Counted from the stretch's first letter, positions 1-6,394 are shown. The stretch is DNA of 9,287 bases from CF-161 sp035263645 (GCA_035263645.1 DATFRD010000124.1:1-9287), one strand, 5' to 3'. The notes: generated from the letters alone by a model not told the origin. Numbers and translations are program-made.

Positions 1-12
1 CGGGTTTTCGGC

Positions 13-30
13 CGCACCCCTAGGGGGGCG
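13..30. promoter_or_regulatory. Near-perfect palindrome, candidate operator upstream of the MinD-like ATPase gene
   Basis: CGCACCCCTAGGGGGGCG is an 18-bp dyad with 8 of 9 symmetric pairs and a perfect CCCCTAGGGG core at 17-26. It lies 29 bp before the preferred start of the first gene. The position and symmetry suit a binding site for a dimeric regulator, or a small hairpin in the 5' UTR. No regulator can be named from the sequence, and only one copy was noticed in the window. Confidence 0.35.
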
Positions 31-46
31 TGGGGACACGCGCTCG

Positions 47-55
47 AAAGGGAGG
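47..55 (+). promoter_or_regulatory. Ribosome binding site that favours the TTG start at 60
   Basis: AAAGGGAGG ends 4 nt before TTG at 60-62 and contains the GGAGG core. The in-frame GTG at 30 has only a G-run overlapping the palindrome directly in front of it. This favours TTG 60 as the start, although the spacing is short. Confidence 0.5.
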
Positions 56-59
56 CCTC

Positions 60-1439
60 TTGGCCACGGAAGCCTGGAAAGAAGCGGCCACCCCGGTGCT
101 CGTCACCGTCCAGGGCCCCGAGCACCGGGTGGAGTTGCAGCTGCCCGGCGACCGGCCCATCGGCGAGCTGCTGCCGCTGCTGGTCGAGGTGTGCGCCACC
201 GGGTACCGGTTCGAGGGCGCTCAGTGGGAGCTCGCGCTGCTCGGCGGGCTCGGGTTCGACGCCCATCGGACGCTCAGCCAGGCCGGCGTCATGGACGGGT
301 CGCTGCTCCACCTTCGGGACGCGTCCGCCTCGCCGCTGGACTTCATGGAATCCCTGCCGGCGACCGGCGACCCGGCAGACTACCCGGGCGAGCCGATCCT
401 GCTGAACGGCTCCGAGGCTGCGCTCCTGCCCCAGGACCGCACCCGGCTCGTCCTGCCGGCCCGGCTCACGCTCGTCGAGCGGCTCTCCGGCGCCGCGGAG
501 GCCGTGCTGCGGCCCCCGCGCCCGGTCACGGCCGATCCGGCCGCCCAGCCGCTGCCGGGGCAGATCGTGAACCCGTCCACCCTGACGGTCCGGGCCCGGC
601 CGGGGCTGGCCGTGCGCGTGCGCACATGGTGGCGGTCGACGGACTACCTGCAGCGCCTGGAGGATGCCATCGTCGCGCCGCAGCTGCACAGGTGCGCCAC
701 CGTGGCCGTCATGTCGCCCAAGGGCGGGGTCGGCAAGACGACCATGACCACCCTGCTCGGCTCGCTGTTCGCGCTGCTGCGCCGGGACCGCATCGTCGCT
801 ATCGACACGAACCCGGATTTCGGATCGCTCGGCCGCCAGCTCGCGCCCGAGCACACCGTGTTCGTCGACGACCTCCACGAGGTGCTCGACGAGCCCGAGC
901 TGACCGCCACCGCCCTGGACAACCACCTCGGCCGGGCGGCGCACGGGCTGATGGTGCTGCCGGCGCCCACCGACCCGGTGCGGGTGAACCGGCTCGACGC
1001 CGCCGCTTACACCCGGGTCGTCCGCAAGCTGCAGCAGATGGTCGGCGTGATCGTCCTGGACACGGGGACCGGGCTCCACGAGCCGGCCGCGCGGGCGGCG
1101 CTGGCCACCGCCGACCAGGTGGTGCTGGTCTCGGACTCCGAGCCGTCGACGGCCAGCCTGGTGGCCGAGGCCGCCGCGCTGTTGAAGCAGGACAGCCTGC
1201 CGATCTGGCTGGTGATGAACAAGTCCGGCGTACCGACGGACCTGGACCTCCGTGCTCTCGGGGCCGTCATCCGCCACGCGAAGGGGATGCTGGAGGTGCC
1301 GAGCGAGGTGGCCGCCGCGCGGCTGGTGGCCTGCGGGCGTTTCACGTGGGTGGACGCGCCCCGTTCCTGGCGGCGTGCGGTGCGTGAGGTGGCCGCGGCC
1401 CTCGTCGCCGACTGGCCCGAGCTCGGCATCGCCGGCTGA
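60..1439 (+). CDS. MinD/ParA-like ATPase with N-terminal YukD/EsaB-like domain, ESX (type VII secretion)-associated type
   Basis: The protein has 459 residues from the TTG start (469 from GTG at 30). Residues about 11-86 look like the ubiquitin-like YukD/EsaB/EccD domain, ending in the typical SQAGVMDGSLLHL stretch. A linker follows, then a MinD/ParA ATPase from about residue 215. It has a deviant Walker A KGGVGKTT (from Lys221), the IDTNPDFGSLG segment resembling the DANPD-G-TL element of EspI-like ESX ATPases, a Walker B VIVLDTGTG, and a nucleotide-binding MNK motif. In actinobacteria this architecture accompanies type VII secretion loci, where such ATPases are cytosolic accessory or regulatory proteins. 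No WXG100, EccC or mycosin gene is visible here; they could lie upstream of the edge. A role in chromosome or plasmid partition is less likely, because no ParB is adjacent and the YukD-like domain is present. The family call is firm and the ESX link is inference. Confidence 0.82.
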   Translation: MATEAWKEAATPVLVTVQGPEHRVELQLPGDRPIGELLPLLVEVCATGYRFEGAQWELALLGGLGFDAHRTLSQAGVMDGSLLHLRDASASPLDFMESLPATGDPADYPGEPILLNGSEAALLPQDRTRLVLPARLTLVERLSGAAEAVLRPPRPVTADPAAQPLPGQIVNPSTLTVRARPGLAVRVRTWWRSTDYLQRLEDAIVAPQLHRCATVAVMSPKGGVGKTTMTTLLGSLFALLRRDRIVAIDTNPDFGSLGRQLAPEHTVFVDDLHEVLDEPELTATALDNHLGRAAHGLMVLPAPTDPVRVNRLDAAAYTRVVRKLQQMVGVIVLDTGTGLHEPAARAALATADQVVLVSDSEPSTASLVAEAAALLKQDSLPIWLVMNKSGVPTDLDLRALGAVIRHAKGMLEVPSEVAAARLVACGRFTWVDAPRSWRRAVREVAAALVADWPELGIAG

Positions 1440-1447
1440 GCCGGACT

Positions 1448-1462
1448 CCGGCGCGGCGCCGG
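1448..1462 (+). terminator. Small GC hairpin after the ATPase gene, weak terminator candidate
   Basis: CCGGCG (1448-1453) and CGCCGG (1457-1462) form a 6-bp stem with a 3-nt loop, 8 bp after the TGA stop. There is no T-run, and short GC palindromes are common by chance in DNA this rich in GC. Confidence 0.25.
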
Positions 1463-1477
1463 CCGGGCGGCTCCCGG

Positions 1478-1483
1478 TACAAC
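1478..1483 (+). promoter_or_regulatory. Possible -10 hexamer for a leaderless DUF488 transcript
   Basis: TACAAC lies 9 nt before ATG 1493, where no purine-rich ribosome binding site is seen. The last base departs from TANNNT, so this is the weakest forward-strand member of the -10/ATG series in the window. Confidence 0.25.
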
Positions 1484-1492
1484 GGTCCTGGG

Positions 1493-2029
1493 ATGGCGCT
1501 GTTCACCGTCGGCCACTCCACCCGCAGCCTCGACGAGCTCCTCGACCTGCTGCACAGCCACGAGGTGACGCTGCTGGCGGACGTCCGGACCGTGCCCCGG
1601 TCGCGACGGCTGCCGCACTTCGACCTGGCGTCGCTGGCCGTCGAGCTGCCCCGCCGCGGGGTGGAGTACGTCCACCTGCCGGAGCTCGGCGGACTGCGGC
1701 GGCCGCGGCCCGACTCGCCCAACCAGGGCTGGCGCAACGCCGGGTTCCGCGGCTACGCGGACCACATGGACACGCCCGAGTTCCGGGCCGGCCTGGAGCG
1801 GCTGGCCCGGCTCGGCCGCGACCGCGACGTGGCCTTCATGTGCGCGGAGGCGGTGCCCTGGCGCTGCCACCGCAGCCTGCTGGCAGACGCCCTGGTCGCC
1901 CGTGGCATCCCCGTACGCCACATCGTGGGCGCCGGACGCAGCCAGGCCCACGCGCTCACGCCGTTCGCCCACGTCGAGGGCGACCGAATCACCTACCCCG
2001 GGGCGGCGGCGCGCGGGCAGCGTCGATAG
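1493..2029 (+). CDS. DUF488 family protein
   Basis: The 178-residue protein belongs to DUF488, small cytosolic proteins of unestablished biochemical function. The family signature is clear: an N-terminal TVGHSTRSLDEL strand-helix start, the LADVRTVPRSRR segment, a central LPELGG motif, a GFRGYADHM region, and the cysteine/histidine-bearing MCAEAVPWRCHRSLLADAL block near residues 120-140, followed by a HIVGAG turn. The length is usual for the family. The Cys and His in the CAE/CHR block suggest a metal-binding or redox site, but that is inference. The gene begins 53 bp after the ATPase stop, has no obvious ribosome binding site, and its TAG stop forms part of the predicted -10 of the next gene. 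Nothing in the context fixes its job. Confidence 0.88.
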   Translation: MALFTVGHSTRSLDELLDLLHSHEVTLLADVRTVPRSRRLPHFDLASLAVELPRRGVEYVHLPELGGLRRPRPDSPNQGWRNAGFRGYADHMDTPEFRAGLERLARLGRDRDVAFMCAEAVPWRCHRSLLADALVARGIPVRHIVGAGRSQAHALTPFAHVEGDRITYPGAAARGQRR

Positions 2030-2032
2030 ACT
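2027..2032 (+). promoter_or_regulatory. -10 hexamer TAGACT overlapping the DUF488 stop codon
   Basis: TAGACT fits TANNNT and starts with the TAG stop of the DUF488 gene. It sits 9 nt before ATG 2042, which has no Shine-Dalgarno sequence in front of it. The arrangement suggests a leaderless mRNA for the membrane protein and possibly for greA behind it. No -35 element was identified. Confidence 0.45.
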
Positions 2033-2041
2033 CGCCAGTGA

Positions 2042-2872
2042 ATGGGAAAGAAACGACTCCAGACGCGCCAGGTCAGGCAGATGCGCCAGGTCCGGCAGCG
2101 GGTCGCGCCTCCTCCGGCCCCCGCCAGCCAGCGCAAACAGCGTGAGCGCTATGTCCAGGCCGGCGGCATGCTGCAGGGCTACGCGCCCGAGCTGGTCCAG
2201 CGCATCGGCCACATCGCGGCCGCCGGCGCCGCGGCCTGCCTGTTGATCGGGGCGCTGCTGCTGCTGTTCCTGCCCGGCGGCTGGCCGGTGAGGGCGGTGG
2301 CGGCCGGGGCGTGGGTGGTGCCGATTGTCCTGGCCACCATGTTCATCGTGCGGGGGTATCAGCTGGCCCGGAAGGACCGCCGGGCCGAGCCGAACGTCGT
2401 CCAGGGCCAGCTGGTCGGCGCCAGCGAGGTCAGCACCTCGCTTGGCCTCGGCATGCTGATGCTGAAGACGCGCGGAGGCGGCAACGAGCAGTACCTGGTG
2501 GCGCCGGAGAAGCTGGCCAAGGTGCCCGGCAACCAGGTGACGGTGATGCTGACGGTGACTCCCAACCTGCGCCACGTGCGCAGCGTCGGCGTGATGGGCC
2601 AGCGCATGATGCCGAGGCCCCAGCCGCCCGTGCCCCCGGTCCTGAAGCAGCTGCGACTGCTGCCGATCATCACCCCGGCGGCGCTGGCCGCCGCCGCCAT
2701 CGTCGGCGACGACGCGGTGTCGCTCGTCCCGCTCAGGCCGGACTGGGCACATGCCATCGTGGCTGGCCTGGCCGGCGGGCTCCTCGTGCTCGCAGTGCTC
2801 GGCGCATCGCAGCTGATCCAGCGGCGCCTCACCAACCAGGTTCAGGCCCTCATGCCCGGAGGTCTGCAGTGA
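2042..2872 (+). CDS. Four-helix membrane protein of unknown function, coupled to greA
   Basis: I do not recognise a named family with confidence. The 276-residue protein begins with a strongly basic, Arg/Gln-rich tail (residues 1-38). Two hydrophobic helices follow (about 57-78 and 83-104), then a basic turn (YQLARKDRRAEP) and a mostly polar domain of about 95 residues with a TSLGLGMLMLKTRGGG strand pair. A proline-rich linker (PRPQPPVPPV) leads to two more hydrophobic segments (about 204-222 and 236-257). The first half is loosely reminiscent of actinobacterial DUF4191 proteins (two helices then a soluble domain), but the two C-terminal helices do not fit, so I do not assign that name. Its stop overlaps the greA GTG by 4 bp, which argues for co-translation. 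Location is predicted to be the cytoplasmic membrane with the basic N-terminus inside. Confidence 0.75.
   Translation: MGKKRLQTRQVRQMRQVRQRVAPPPAPASQRKQRERYVQAGGMLQGYAPELVQRIGHIAAAGAAACLLIGALLLLFLPGGWPVRAVAAGAWVVPIVLATMFIVRGYQLARKDRRAEPNVVQGQLVGASEVSTSLGLGMLMLKTRGGGNEQYLVAPEKLAKVPGNQVTVMLTVTPNLRHVRSVGVMGQRMMPRPQPPVPPVLKQLRLLPIITPAALAAAAIVGDDAVSLVPLRPDWAHAIVAGLAGGLLVLAVLGASQLIQRRLTNQVQALMPGGLQ
2858..2862 (+). promoter_or_regulatory. Ribosome binding site for greA
   Basis: GGAGG lies 6 nt before GTG 2869, inside the end of the membrane-protein gene. It decides for GTG 2869 over the in-frame GTG at 2887, whose own GGAGG-like sequence touches the codon and leaves no spacing. Confidence 0.75.
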
Positions 2873-3342
2873 GCCAGCGACAGGAGGTGCCGATCACGGC
2901 CGAGGGGCTCGCGGCGGTCCGCAAGGAGCTCGACCAGCTGGTCGGCGTCCGGCGCCCGGACATCGTGAGCAAGATCAGGGCCGCCCGCGAGCACGGGGAC
3001 CTGTCCGAGAACTTCGAATACCACGCGGCCCGCAACGAGCAGTCCTTCATCGAGACGCGGATCCTCGAGCTGGAGGGGATCGTCAAGAACCACGTCCTGA
3101 TCGAGTCGCGCGGGTCCGACGGCACCGTGGACCTGCTGAGCACGGTGACGTTCGCCGAGGAGGGCGAGTCGGAGGAGACGTACCGCATCGTGGGCACCGC
3201 GGAGGCGGACCCCGGCGCCGGGAAGGTCAGCTCCGAGTCCGCGATCGGACGTGCGCTGATAGGCCACCGGGTGGGGGACGAGGTGGTCGTGCGCACGCCG
3301 GCCGGCGGCAGCTACCGGGTCCGAATCCTGCGGGTCGAGTAG
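2869..3342 (+). CDS. greA: Transcription elongation factor GreA
   Basis: GreA enters the secondary channel of RNA polymerase and stimulates cleavage of backtracked RNA. The 157-residue product has the full family layout. The N-terminal coiled coil (residues about 10-75) carries the tip motif REHGDLSENFEYHAA, whose acidic residues Asp44 and Glu47 match the Mg2+-coordinating pair of characterised GreA proteins. The C-terminal FKBP-like domain (about 80-157) includes SAIGRALIGHRVGDEVVV. The length matches the family. The start is GTG 2869, overlapping the upstream TGA as GTGA (2869-2872) with a good ribosome binding site, so translation is probably coupled to the membrane protein. The M24 peptidase gene starts only 3 nt after the stop, suggesting a three-gene operon. 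Confidence 0.96.
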   Translation: MSQRQEVPITAEGLAAVRKELDQLVGVRRPDIVSKIRAAREHGDLSENFEYHAARNEQSFIETRILELEGIVKNHVLIESRGSDGTVDLLSTVTFAEEGESEETYRIVGTAEADPGAGKVSSESAIGRALIGHRVGDEVVVRTPAGGSYRVRILRVE

Positions 3343-3345
3343 CCC

Positions 3346-4434
3346 GTGAGCATGGAGCGCCTCCGGGCCTGGATGGACTCGGAACGGGTCGGGGCGGCGT
3401 ACCTCACGAACCCGGTCTCCATCGCGTACCTGACGGGCTTCGCCACCGAGCCGCACGAACGGCTGCTGGGGCTCGTGCTGAGCCGGGCCGACGCCGTCCT
3501 GGTGGTGCCCAGCCTGGAGGAGGAGAGCGCGACCGCCGCCGCCGGCGGCCTGCCGGTCCGGGCCTGGCGCGACGGGGAGGACCCGTGGCTGGCGGTCGCC
3601 GCTGCGCTGGGCGGGCCGCCGGGCCGGCTCGCGGTCGAGACCTCCCACCTCACGCTCGCCGCCTGGGAGCGCCTGCGCGCGCTGGCCGGCGACCCGGAGG
3701 TGGTCGACGCGGGCAGCGAGGTGCGCCGGCTGCGCGCCCGCAAGTCGCCGGGTGAGATCGCCAGCCTGGAGCGGGCGGCCCGGCTCACCGACGAGGTCGC
3801 GACCCGGATCTCGGCCGAGCTGGCGCCTGGCCGCACCGAGCTCGAGGTGGCCGCCGCGATCGACCACCACATCGCGGGCGCCGGCGGCCGCCTCTCGTTC
3901 GAGACCATCGTCCAGTCCGGCCCCAACTCGGCCCAGCCGCACCTGCGGCCGACCGGGCGCCGGCTCGCGGAAGGCGATCTCGTGCTGATGGACTTCGGGG
4001 CGGCCGCCGGCGGCTATCGGGCCGACACCACCCGGACGGTCGTGGTCGGCGTCGCCGGCGCCCGCCAGGCGGAGCTGCACGCGCTGGTCCTGGCCGCGCA
4101 CGACGCCGCCGTGGCGGCCGTCCGACCGGGGGCGACCGCGGCCGAGGTGGACGAGGCCGCCCGGGCCGTGATCCGCGCCGGCGGGCTGGCCGACCGCTTC
4201 ATCCACCGCGTTGGGCACGGGCTGGGCCTGGAGGCGCACGAGGACCCCAGCCTCGACCCGGGCGGCAGCGCCGTCCTCGAGGAAGGGATGGTGATCACGA
4301 TCGAGCCCGGCGTGTACGTGCCCGGGTGGGGCGGGGTGCGGATCGAAGACGACGTGGTGGTCGAGGCCTCGGGCGGCCGCCTGCTGACGCACGCGGATCG
4401 TTCGCTGACGCCGTCGGGCGCCGGCGTCCACTAG
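3346..4434 (+). CDS. M24 family metallopeptidase, Xaa-Pro aminopeptidase/dipeptidase type
   Basis: This is a cytosolic pita-bread-fold peptidase that removes residues preceding proline or cleaves Xaa-Pro dipeptides. The 362-residue protein has an N-terminal creatinase-like domain (about 1-130, with YLTNPVSIAYLTGF) and a C-terminal catalytic domain. All five metal ligands are present: Asp216 (MDFGA), Asp227 (RADTTRT), His291 (GHGLGLE), Glu320 (ITIEPGVY) and Glu334 (RIEDDV), so it should be active. GTG 3346 lies 3 nt after the greA stop; ATG 3352, two codons later, is equally possible. It probably depends on greA for translation. Aminopeptidase P versus prolidase (PepQ) cannot be separated from the sequence alone. 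Confidence 0.93.
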   Translation: MSMERLRAWMDSERVGAAYLTNPVSIAYLTGFATEPHERLLGLVLSRADAVLVVPSLEEESATAAAGGLPVRAWRDGEDPWLAVAAALGGPPGRLAVETSHLTLAAWERLRALAGDPEVVDAGSEVRRLRARKSPGEIASLERAARLTDEVATRISAELAPGRTELEVAAAIDHHIAGAGGRLSFETIVQSGPNSAQPHLRPTGRRLAEGDLVLMDFGAAAGGYRADTTRTVVVGVAGARQAELHALVLAAHDAAVAAVRPGATAAEVDEAARAVIRAGGLADRFIHRVGHGLGLEAHEDPSLDPGGSAVLEEGMVITIEPGVYVPGWGGVRIEDDVVVEASGGRLLTHADRSLTPSGAGVH

Positions 4435-4437
4435 CCT
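4432..4437 (+). promoter_or_regulatory. -10 hexamer TAGCCT overlapping the peptidase stop codon
   Basis: TAGCCT fits TANNNT and begins with the TAG stop of the M24 gene. It ends 6 nt before ATG 4444, where no ribosome binding site is visible. This spacing puts the transcription start at or next to the ATG of the Fur-family gene, so a leaderless transcript is likely. Confidence 0.5.
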
Positions 4438-4443
4438 GCTCCC

Positions 4444-4911
4444 ATGGCAGGGGCCGGCTCCCCGCCGCCGCTCCGGCCGGGTATGCGGCAGACTCGCCAG
4501 CGCCAGCAGGTCTGGGAGGCCGTCCGGGGCCTGGGCGGCCACTGCACGGCGGAGGAGATCACGGCCGAGCTCCAGCGGGCGCAGCCAGGCTTCCCGCGAA
4601 GCACGGTCTACCGGGCGCTGGAGGCGCTCGCCACGTCCGGAGCGCTGCACGCGGTGCGCCTGGGCGACGGCCCGATCCACTACGAGATGGCGACCGAGGA
4701 CCACCAGCACGCGATCTGCCAGGCCTGCCAGGGGGTGCTGCACATCGAGCCGGGCCTCGTGGCCGATCTGGAGCGACACCTGGAAGAGCGTCACCGGTTC
4801 CACCCTGTCCGCACCGACGTGGTCGTGGTCGGCATCTGCCACGAGTGCGCGGTGGCGCGGGGCCGCCGGCAGCACCGCCGGCGCGTCCTCGACCACGTCC
4901 ACTTCCCGTGA
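4444..4911 (+). CDS. Fur-family metal-dependent transcriptional regulator
   Basis: This is a cytosolic dimeric winged-helix repressor of the Fur/Zur/PerR family. The 155-residue protein has the DNA-binding domain at about residues 14-82, with the recognition segment GFPRSTVYRALEALATSGAL. The dimerisation/metal domain follows, with HQH at 87-89 and two CxxC pairs, Cys92/Cys95 (CQAC) and Cys132/Cys135 (CHEC), which form the structural zinc site of the family. His120 is a further candidate ligand. A basic tail (RGRRQHRRR) ends the protein. Start ATG 4444 is supported by the -10 hexamer 6 nt upstream; an internal ATG at 4483 would remove a proline-rich, probably disordered tail. Iron, zinc, manganese or peroxide sensing cannot be decided here, and no metal transporter or catalase gene is adjacent. 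No candidate Fur box was identified. Confidence 0.93.
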   Translation: MAGAGSPPPLRPGMRQTRQRQQVWEAVRGLGGHCTAEEITAELQRAQPGFPRSTVYRALEALATSGALHAVRLGDGPIHYEMATEDHQHAICQACQGVLHIEPGLVADLERHLEERHRFHPVRTDVVVVGICHECAVARGRRQHRRRVLDHVHFP

Positions 4912-4931
4912 GCCGGGCCGTCAGCCGCGGG

Positions 4932-4937
4932 TAGGCT
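4932..4937 (+). promoter_or_regulatory. -10 hexamer TAGGCT before the nitroreductase gene
   Basis: TAGGCT fits TANNNT and lies 7 nt before ATG 4945. No ribosome binding site precedes the ATG, so a leaderless start is likely even though the Fur-family gene ends only 33 bp upstream. Confidence 0.5.
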
Positions 4938-4944
4938 CTGGCAG

Positions 4945-5460
4945 ATGGATACCTGGGAAGCCATTCGGGCACGCCGCAACGTGCGTTCCTACGCCGACCG
5001 GCCGGTCGCAGCCGAGGATCTGGACCGGATCCTGGAGGCCGGCCGGCTGGCGCCCTCGGGCGGGAACCGGCAGCGGTGGGACTTCGTGACCTGCACGGAC
5101 CGCAGCCAGCTGGAGGCGCTCTCGAAGGTCTGGCGCGGCGCCGGCCACGTGGCCACGTCGGCGGCCACGATCGCCCTGATCGCTCCCGTGGAGGCCGAGG
5201 CCCGCGCCCGCGAGTCGGTCCAGTACGACCTGGGCCAGGCCACGATGAGCATGATGGTGGCCGCCGCGGACCTGGGCATCGGCAGCGGCCACGCGGGCGT
5301 ACAGGACCAGGAACTGGCGCGCGCGCTCCTGGGCTTCCCGGAGGACCGGACCTGCGCCTGGCTGATCGCGCTGGGCTACCCCGCCGATCGGCCGCTCCGT
5401 CCGCTGCGGCGGCCCAACCGGCGCCCGTTCGAGGACGTCGTCCACCGCGGCCGCTGGTAG
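4945..5460 (+). CDS. Nitroreductase family protein (FMN-dependent)
   Basis: A 171-residue flavin oxidoreductase of the nitroreductase fold, normally an FMN-bearing homodimer using NAD(P)H. Visible signatures are the N-terminal RRNVRSYADRPV segment (residues 10-21), whose arginines and serine bind the FMN phosphate; the APSGGNRQRWDFV loop (36-48); the central helix DLGQATMSMMVAAADLGIGSG; and the closing ALGYPADRPLRP strand and turn. It is shorter than typical 200-220-residue nitroreductases but complete for the small subfamily. The physiological substrate cannot be inferred. It follows the Fur-family gene closely but appears to have its own promoter, so co-regulation by that repressor is only a possibility. 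The gene ends against a bidirectional terminator-like repeat. Confidence 0.9.
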   Translation: MDTWEAIRARRNVRSYADRPVAAEDLDRILEAGRLAPSGGNRQRWDFVTCTDRSQLEALSKVWRGAGHVATSAATIALIAPVEAEARARESVQYDLGQATMSMMVAAADLGIGSGHAGVQDQELARALLGFPEDRTCAWLIALGYPADRPLRPLRRPNRRPFEDVVHRGRW

Positions 5461-5461
5461 C

Positions 5462-5505
5462 GCCGGGCGGCGCAGCGGGCGCTCCGCGTCAGGCCGCCGC
5501 CCGGC
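5462..5505. terminator. Bidirectional terminator between convergent genes
   Basis: GCCGGGCGGC (5462-5471) and GCCGCCCGGC (5496-5505) are perfect 10-bp inverted arms, and the 24-nt interval can itself form a small GCGG/CCGC hairpin. The structure starts 2 bp after the nitroreductase stop and ends 5 bp before the end of the convergent dapF-like gene, so it can serve both strands. It has no T-run, as is common in GC-rich actinobacteria. Confidence 0.6.
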
Positions 5506-5509
5506 CGGC

Positions 5510-6343
5510 TCAGCCGGCGCGACCGTTGAGGTCGACGCGCTCTGCGAGGTCGGCCAGGTCGACGGTGGCGGTGAACACACGCTCGGCGGGGCCGGCCTGC
5601 ACGAGGTCACCGCTGGCCCGCTGCCTGATCGACAGCGAGCCCCCGGGCATCGCTACCTCGAGCGTGCTCTCGGTCAGCTCCATGTGGATCAGGACCGCCG
5701 CCACCGCGCTGGCGCTCGTCCCCGACGCCAGGGTGTACCCGGCGCCCCGCTCCCAGATCTCGATGTGAGCGCGCTTGCGGTCCAGCACCTCGGCCAGCTG
5801 TACGTTCGTCCGGTTCGGGAACGTCGGGTCGCACTCGAGCAGCGGACCCAGCTCCCGGCAGCGCTCGGCGGTGACGGGCTCGCCGAAGACGACGCAATGC
5901 GGGTTGCCCACGCTGACCAGCCGGCAGCACGCCTGCCCGGCGGCCGTGTCGATGAAGACCCAGCGGTCGGGCTCGAAGCGCGGCCGGCCGATATCCAGCT
6001 CGCTGACGACCCGGCCGCCGGCCACTCCGACCACCCGGACCGGGTTGGCGCGGTCGGCGGTGCGGAGCTCGAACCGACGGCCCGCCCCGTGCCGGAGCAC
6101 GGCGTGACAGGCGGCGATGCGCAGCCCGTTGCCGCTCTTCTCCGCCTCGGAGCCGTCGGGGTTGAAGATGCGGACCGAGCGGTCGCTCGGGTCGAACGCG
6201 AGCAGGCCGTCGGAGCCGACGCCCAGGTGGCGGTCGCACAGGCGCGGCAGCAGCGGCACGATCCGGTCCAGGTCGGCCGGAAGGTCGAGGACCAGGTAGT
6301 CGTTGCTGAGCGCCTGGTACTTGGTCACCTCCAGGATCGACAC
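5510..6343 (-). CDS. DapF-fold epimerase homologue with both catalytic cysteines replaced by serine
   Basis: The 277-residue protein clearly follows diaminopimelate epimerase (lysine and peptidoglycan synthesis, LL- to meso-DAP). It has VTKYQALSNDYLVLD at the start, CDRHLGVGSDGLL, IFNPDGSEAEKSGNGLR, VSVGNPHCVVFG, FPNRTNVQ and IWERGAGYTLASGTSASA. The length is normal and the frame intact. The two catalytic cysteines, however (CGNG in the first half, ACGTG or ACGSG in the second), are Ser70 (AGC, SGNG) and Ser207 (TCG, ASGTS). The usual GLGNDF entry motif is ALSNDY. Canonical two-thiol proton transfer is therefore not expected; it may be a different isomerase or a non-epimerase relative. Start GTG 6343 is chosen for family length and a possible -10 at 6352-6357; GTG 6349 and GTG 6328 are alternatives, and none has a well-placed ribosome binding site. 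No lysine-pathway gene is adjacent. Confidence 0.85.
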   Translation of the reverse strand: MSILEVTKYQALSNDYLVLDLPADLDRIVPLLPRLCDRHLGVGSDGLLAFDPSDRSVRIFNPDGSEAEKSGNGLRIAACHAVLRHGAGRRFELRTADRANPVRVVGVAGGRVVSELDIGRPRFEPDRWVFIDTAAGQACCRLVSVGNPHCVVFGEPVTAERCRELGPLLECDPTFPNRTNVQLAEVLDRKRAHIEIWERGAGYTLASGTSASAVAAVLIHMELTESTLEVAMPGGSLSIRQRASGDLVQAGPAERVFTATVDLADLAERVDLNGRAG

Positions 6344-6351
6344 GATCACAC

Positions 6352-6357
6352 ATGATC
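6352..6357 (-). promoter_or_regulatory. Possible -10 for the dapF-like gene
   Basis: On the minus strand GATCAT matches TATAAT at 4 of 6 positions, including A2 and T6, and lies 8 nt before GTG 6343. It fits the leaderless pattern of the neighbouring genes but is weak alone. Confidence 0.25.
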
Positions 6358-6388
6358 GCAGTCGGCGGCTCCGCCCGGGGAACCCGGC

Positions 6389-6394
6389 TACAAT
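6389..6394 (+). promoter_or_regulatory. -10 hexamer TACAAT for the cysteine leader peptide and sulfurtransferase gene
   Basis: TACAAT is the best -10 match noticed in the window (5 of 6 to TATAAT). It ends 8 nt before ATG 6403, placing the transcription start at or within about 2 nt of that ATG. No -35 consensus is seen. The promoter is divergent to the dapF-like gene, 60 bp from that start codon. Confidence 0.6.

Noticed and set aside
1007..2752. Long minus-strand open frame (581 codons) opposite the ATPase, DUF488 and membrane-protein genes
   Set aside because: Its translation is low-complexity His/Arg/Gln/Ala/Gly sequence without motifs, and it spans three recognisable plus-strand genes. 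This is a typical artefact of GC-rich third positions.
2311..2868. N-terminal extension of greA reading through the membrane-protein gene
   Set aside because: The extension is an out-of-frame shadow of the membrane protein. GTG 2869 has a proper GGAGG and gives the normal GreA length.
2842..4902. Minus-strand open frame of 686 codons opposite greA, the peptidase and the Fur gene
   Set aside because: It lies antisense to three genes with intact catalytic or metal-binding motifs; its own sequence has no domain and a GC-driven composition.
5607..6353. Minus-strand frame starting ATG 6353, overlapping the dapF-like gene
   Set aside because: It is the frame next to DapF and encodes only Arg/Pro/Gly-rich sequence, while the DapF frame holds all the family motifs.
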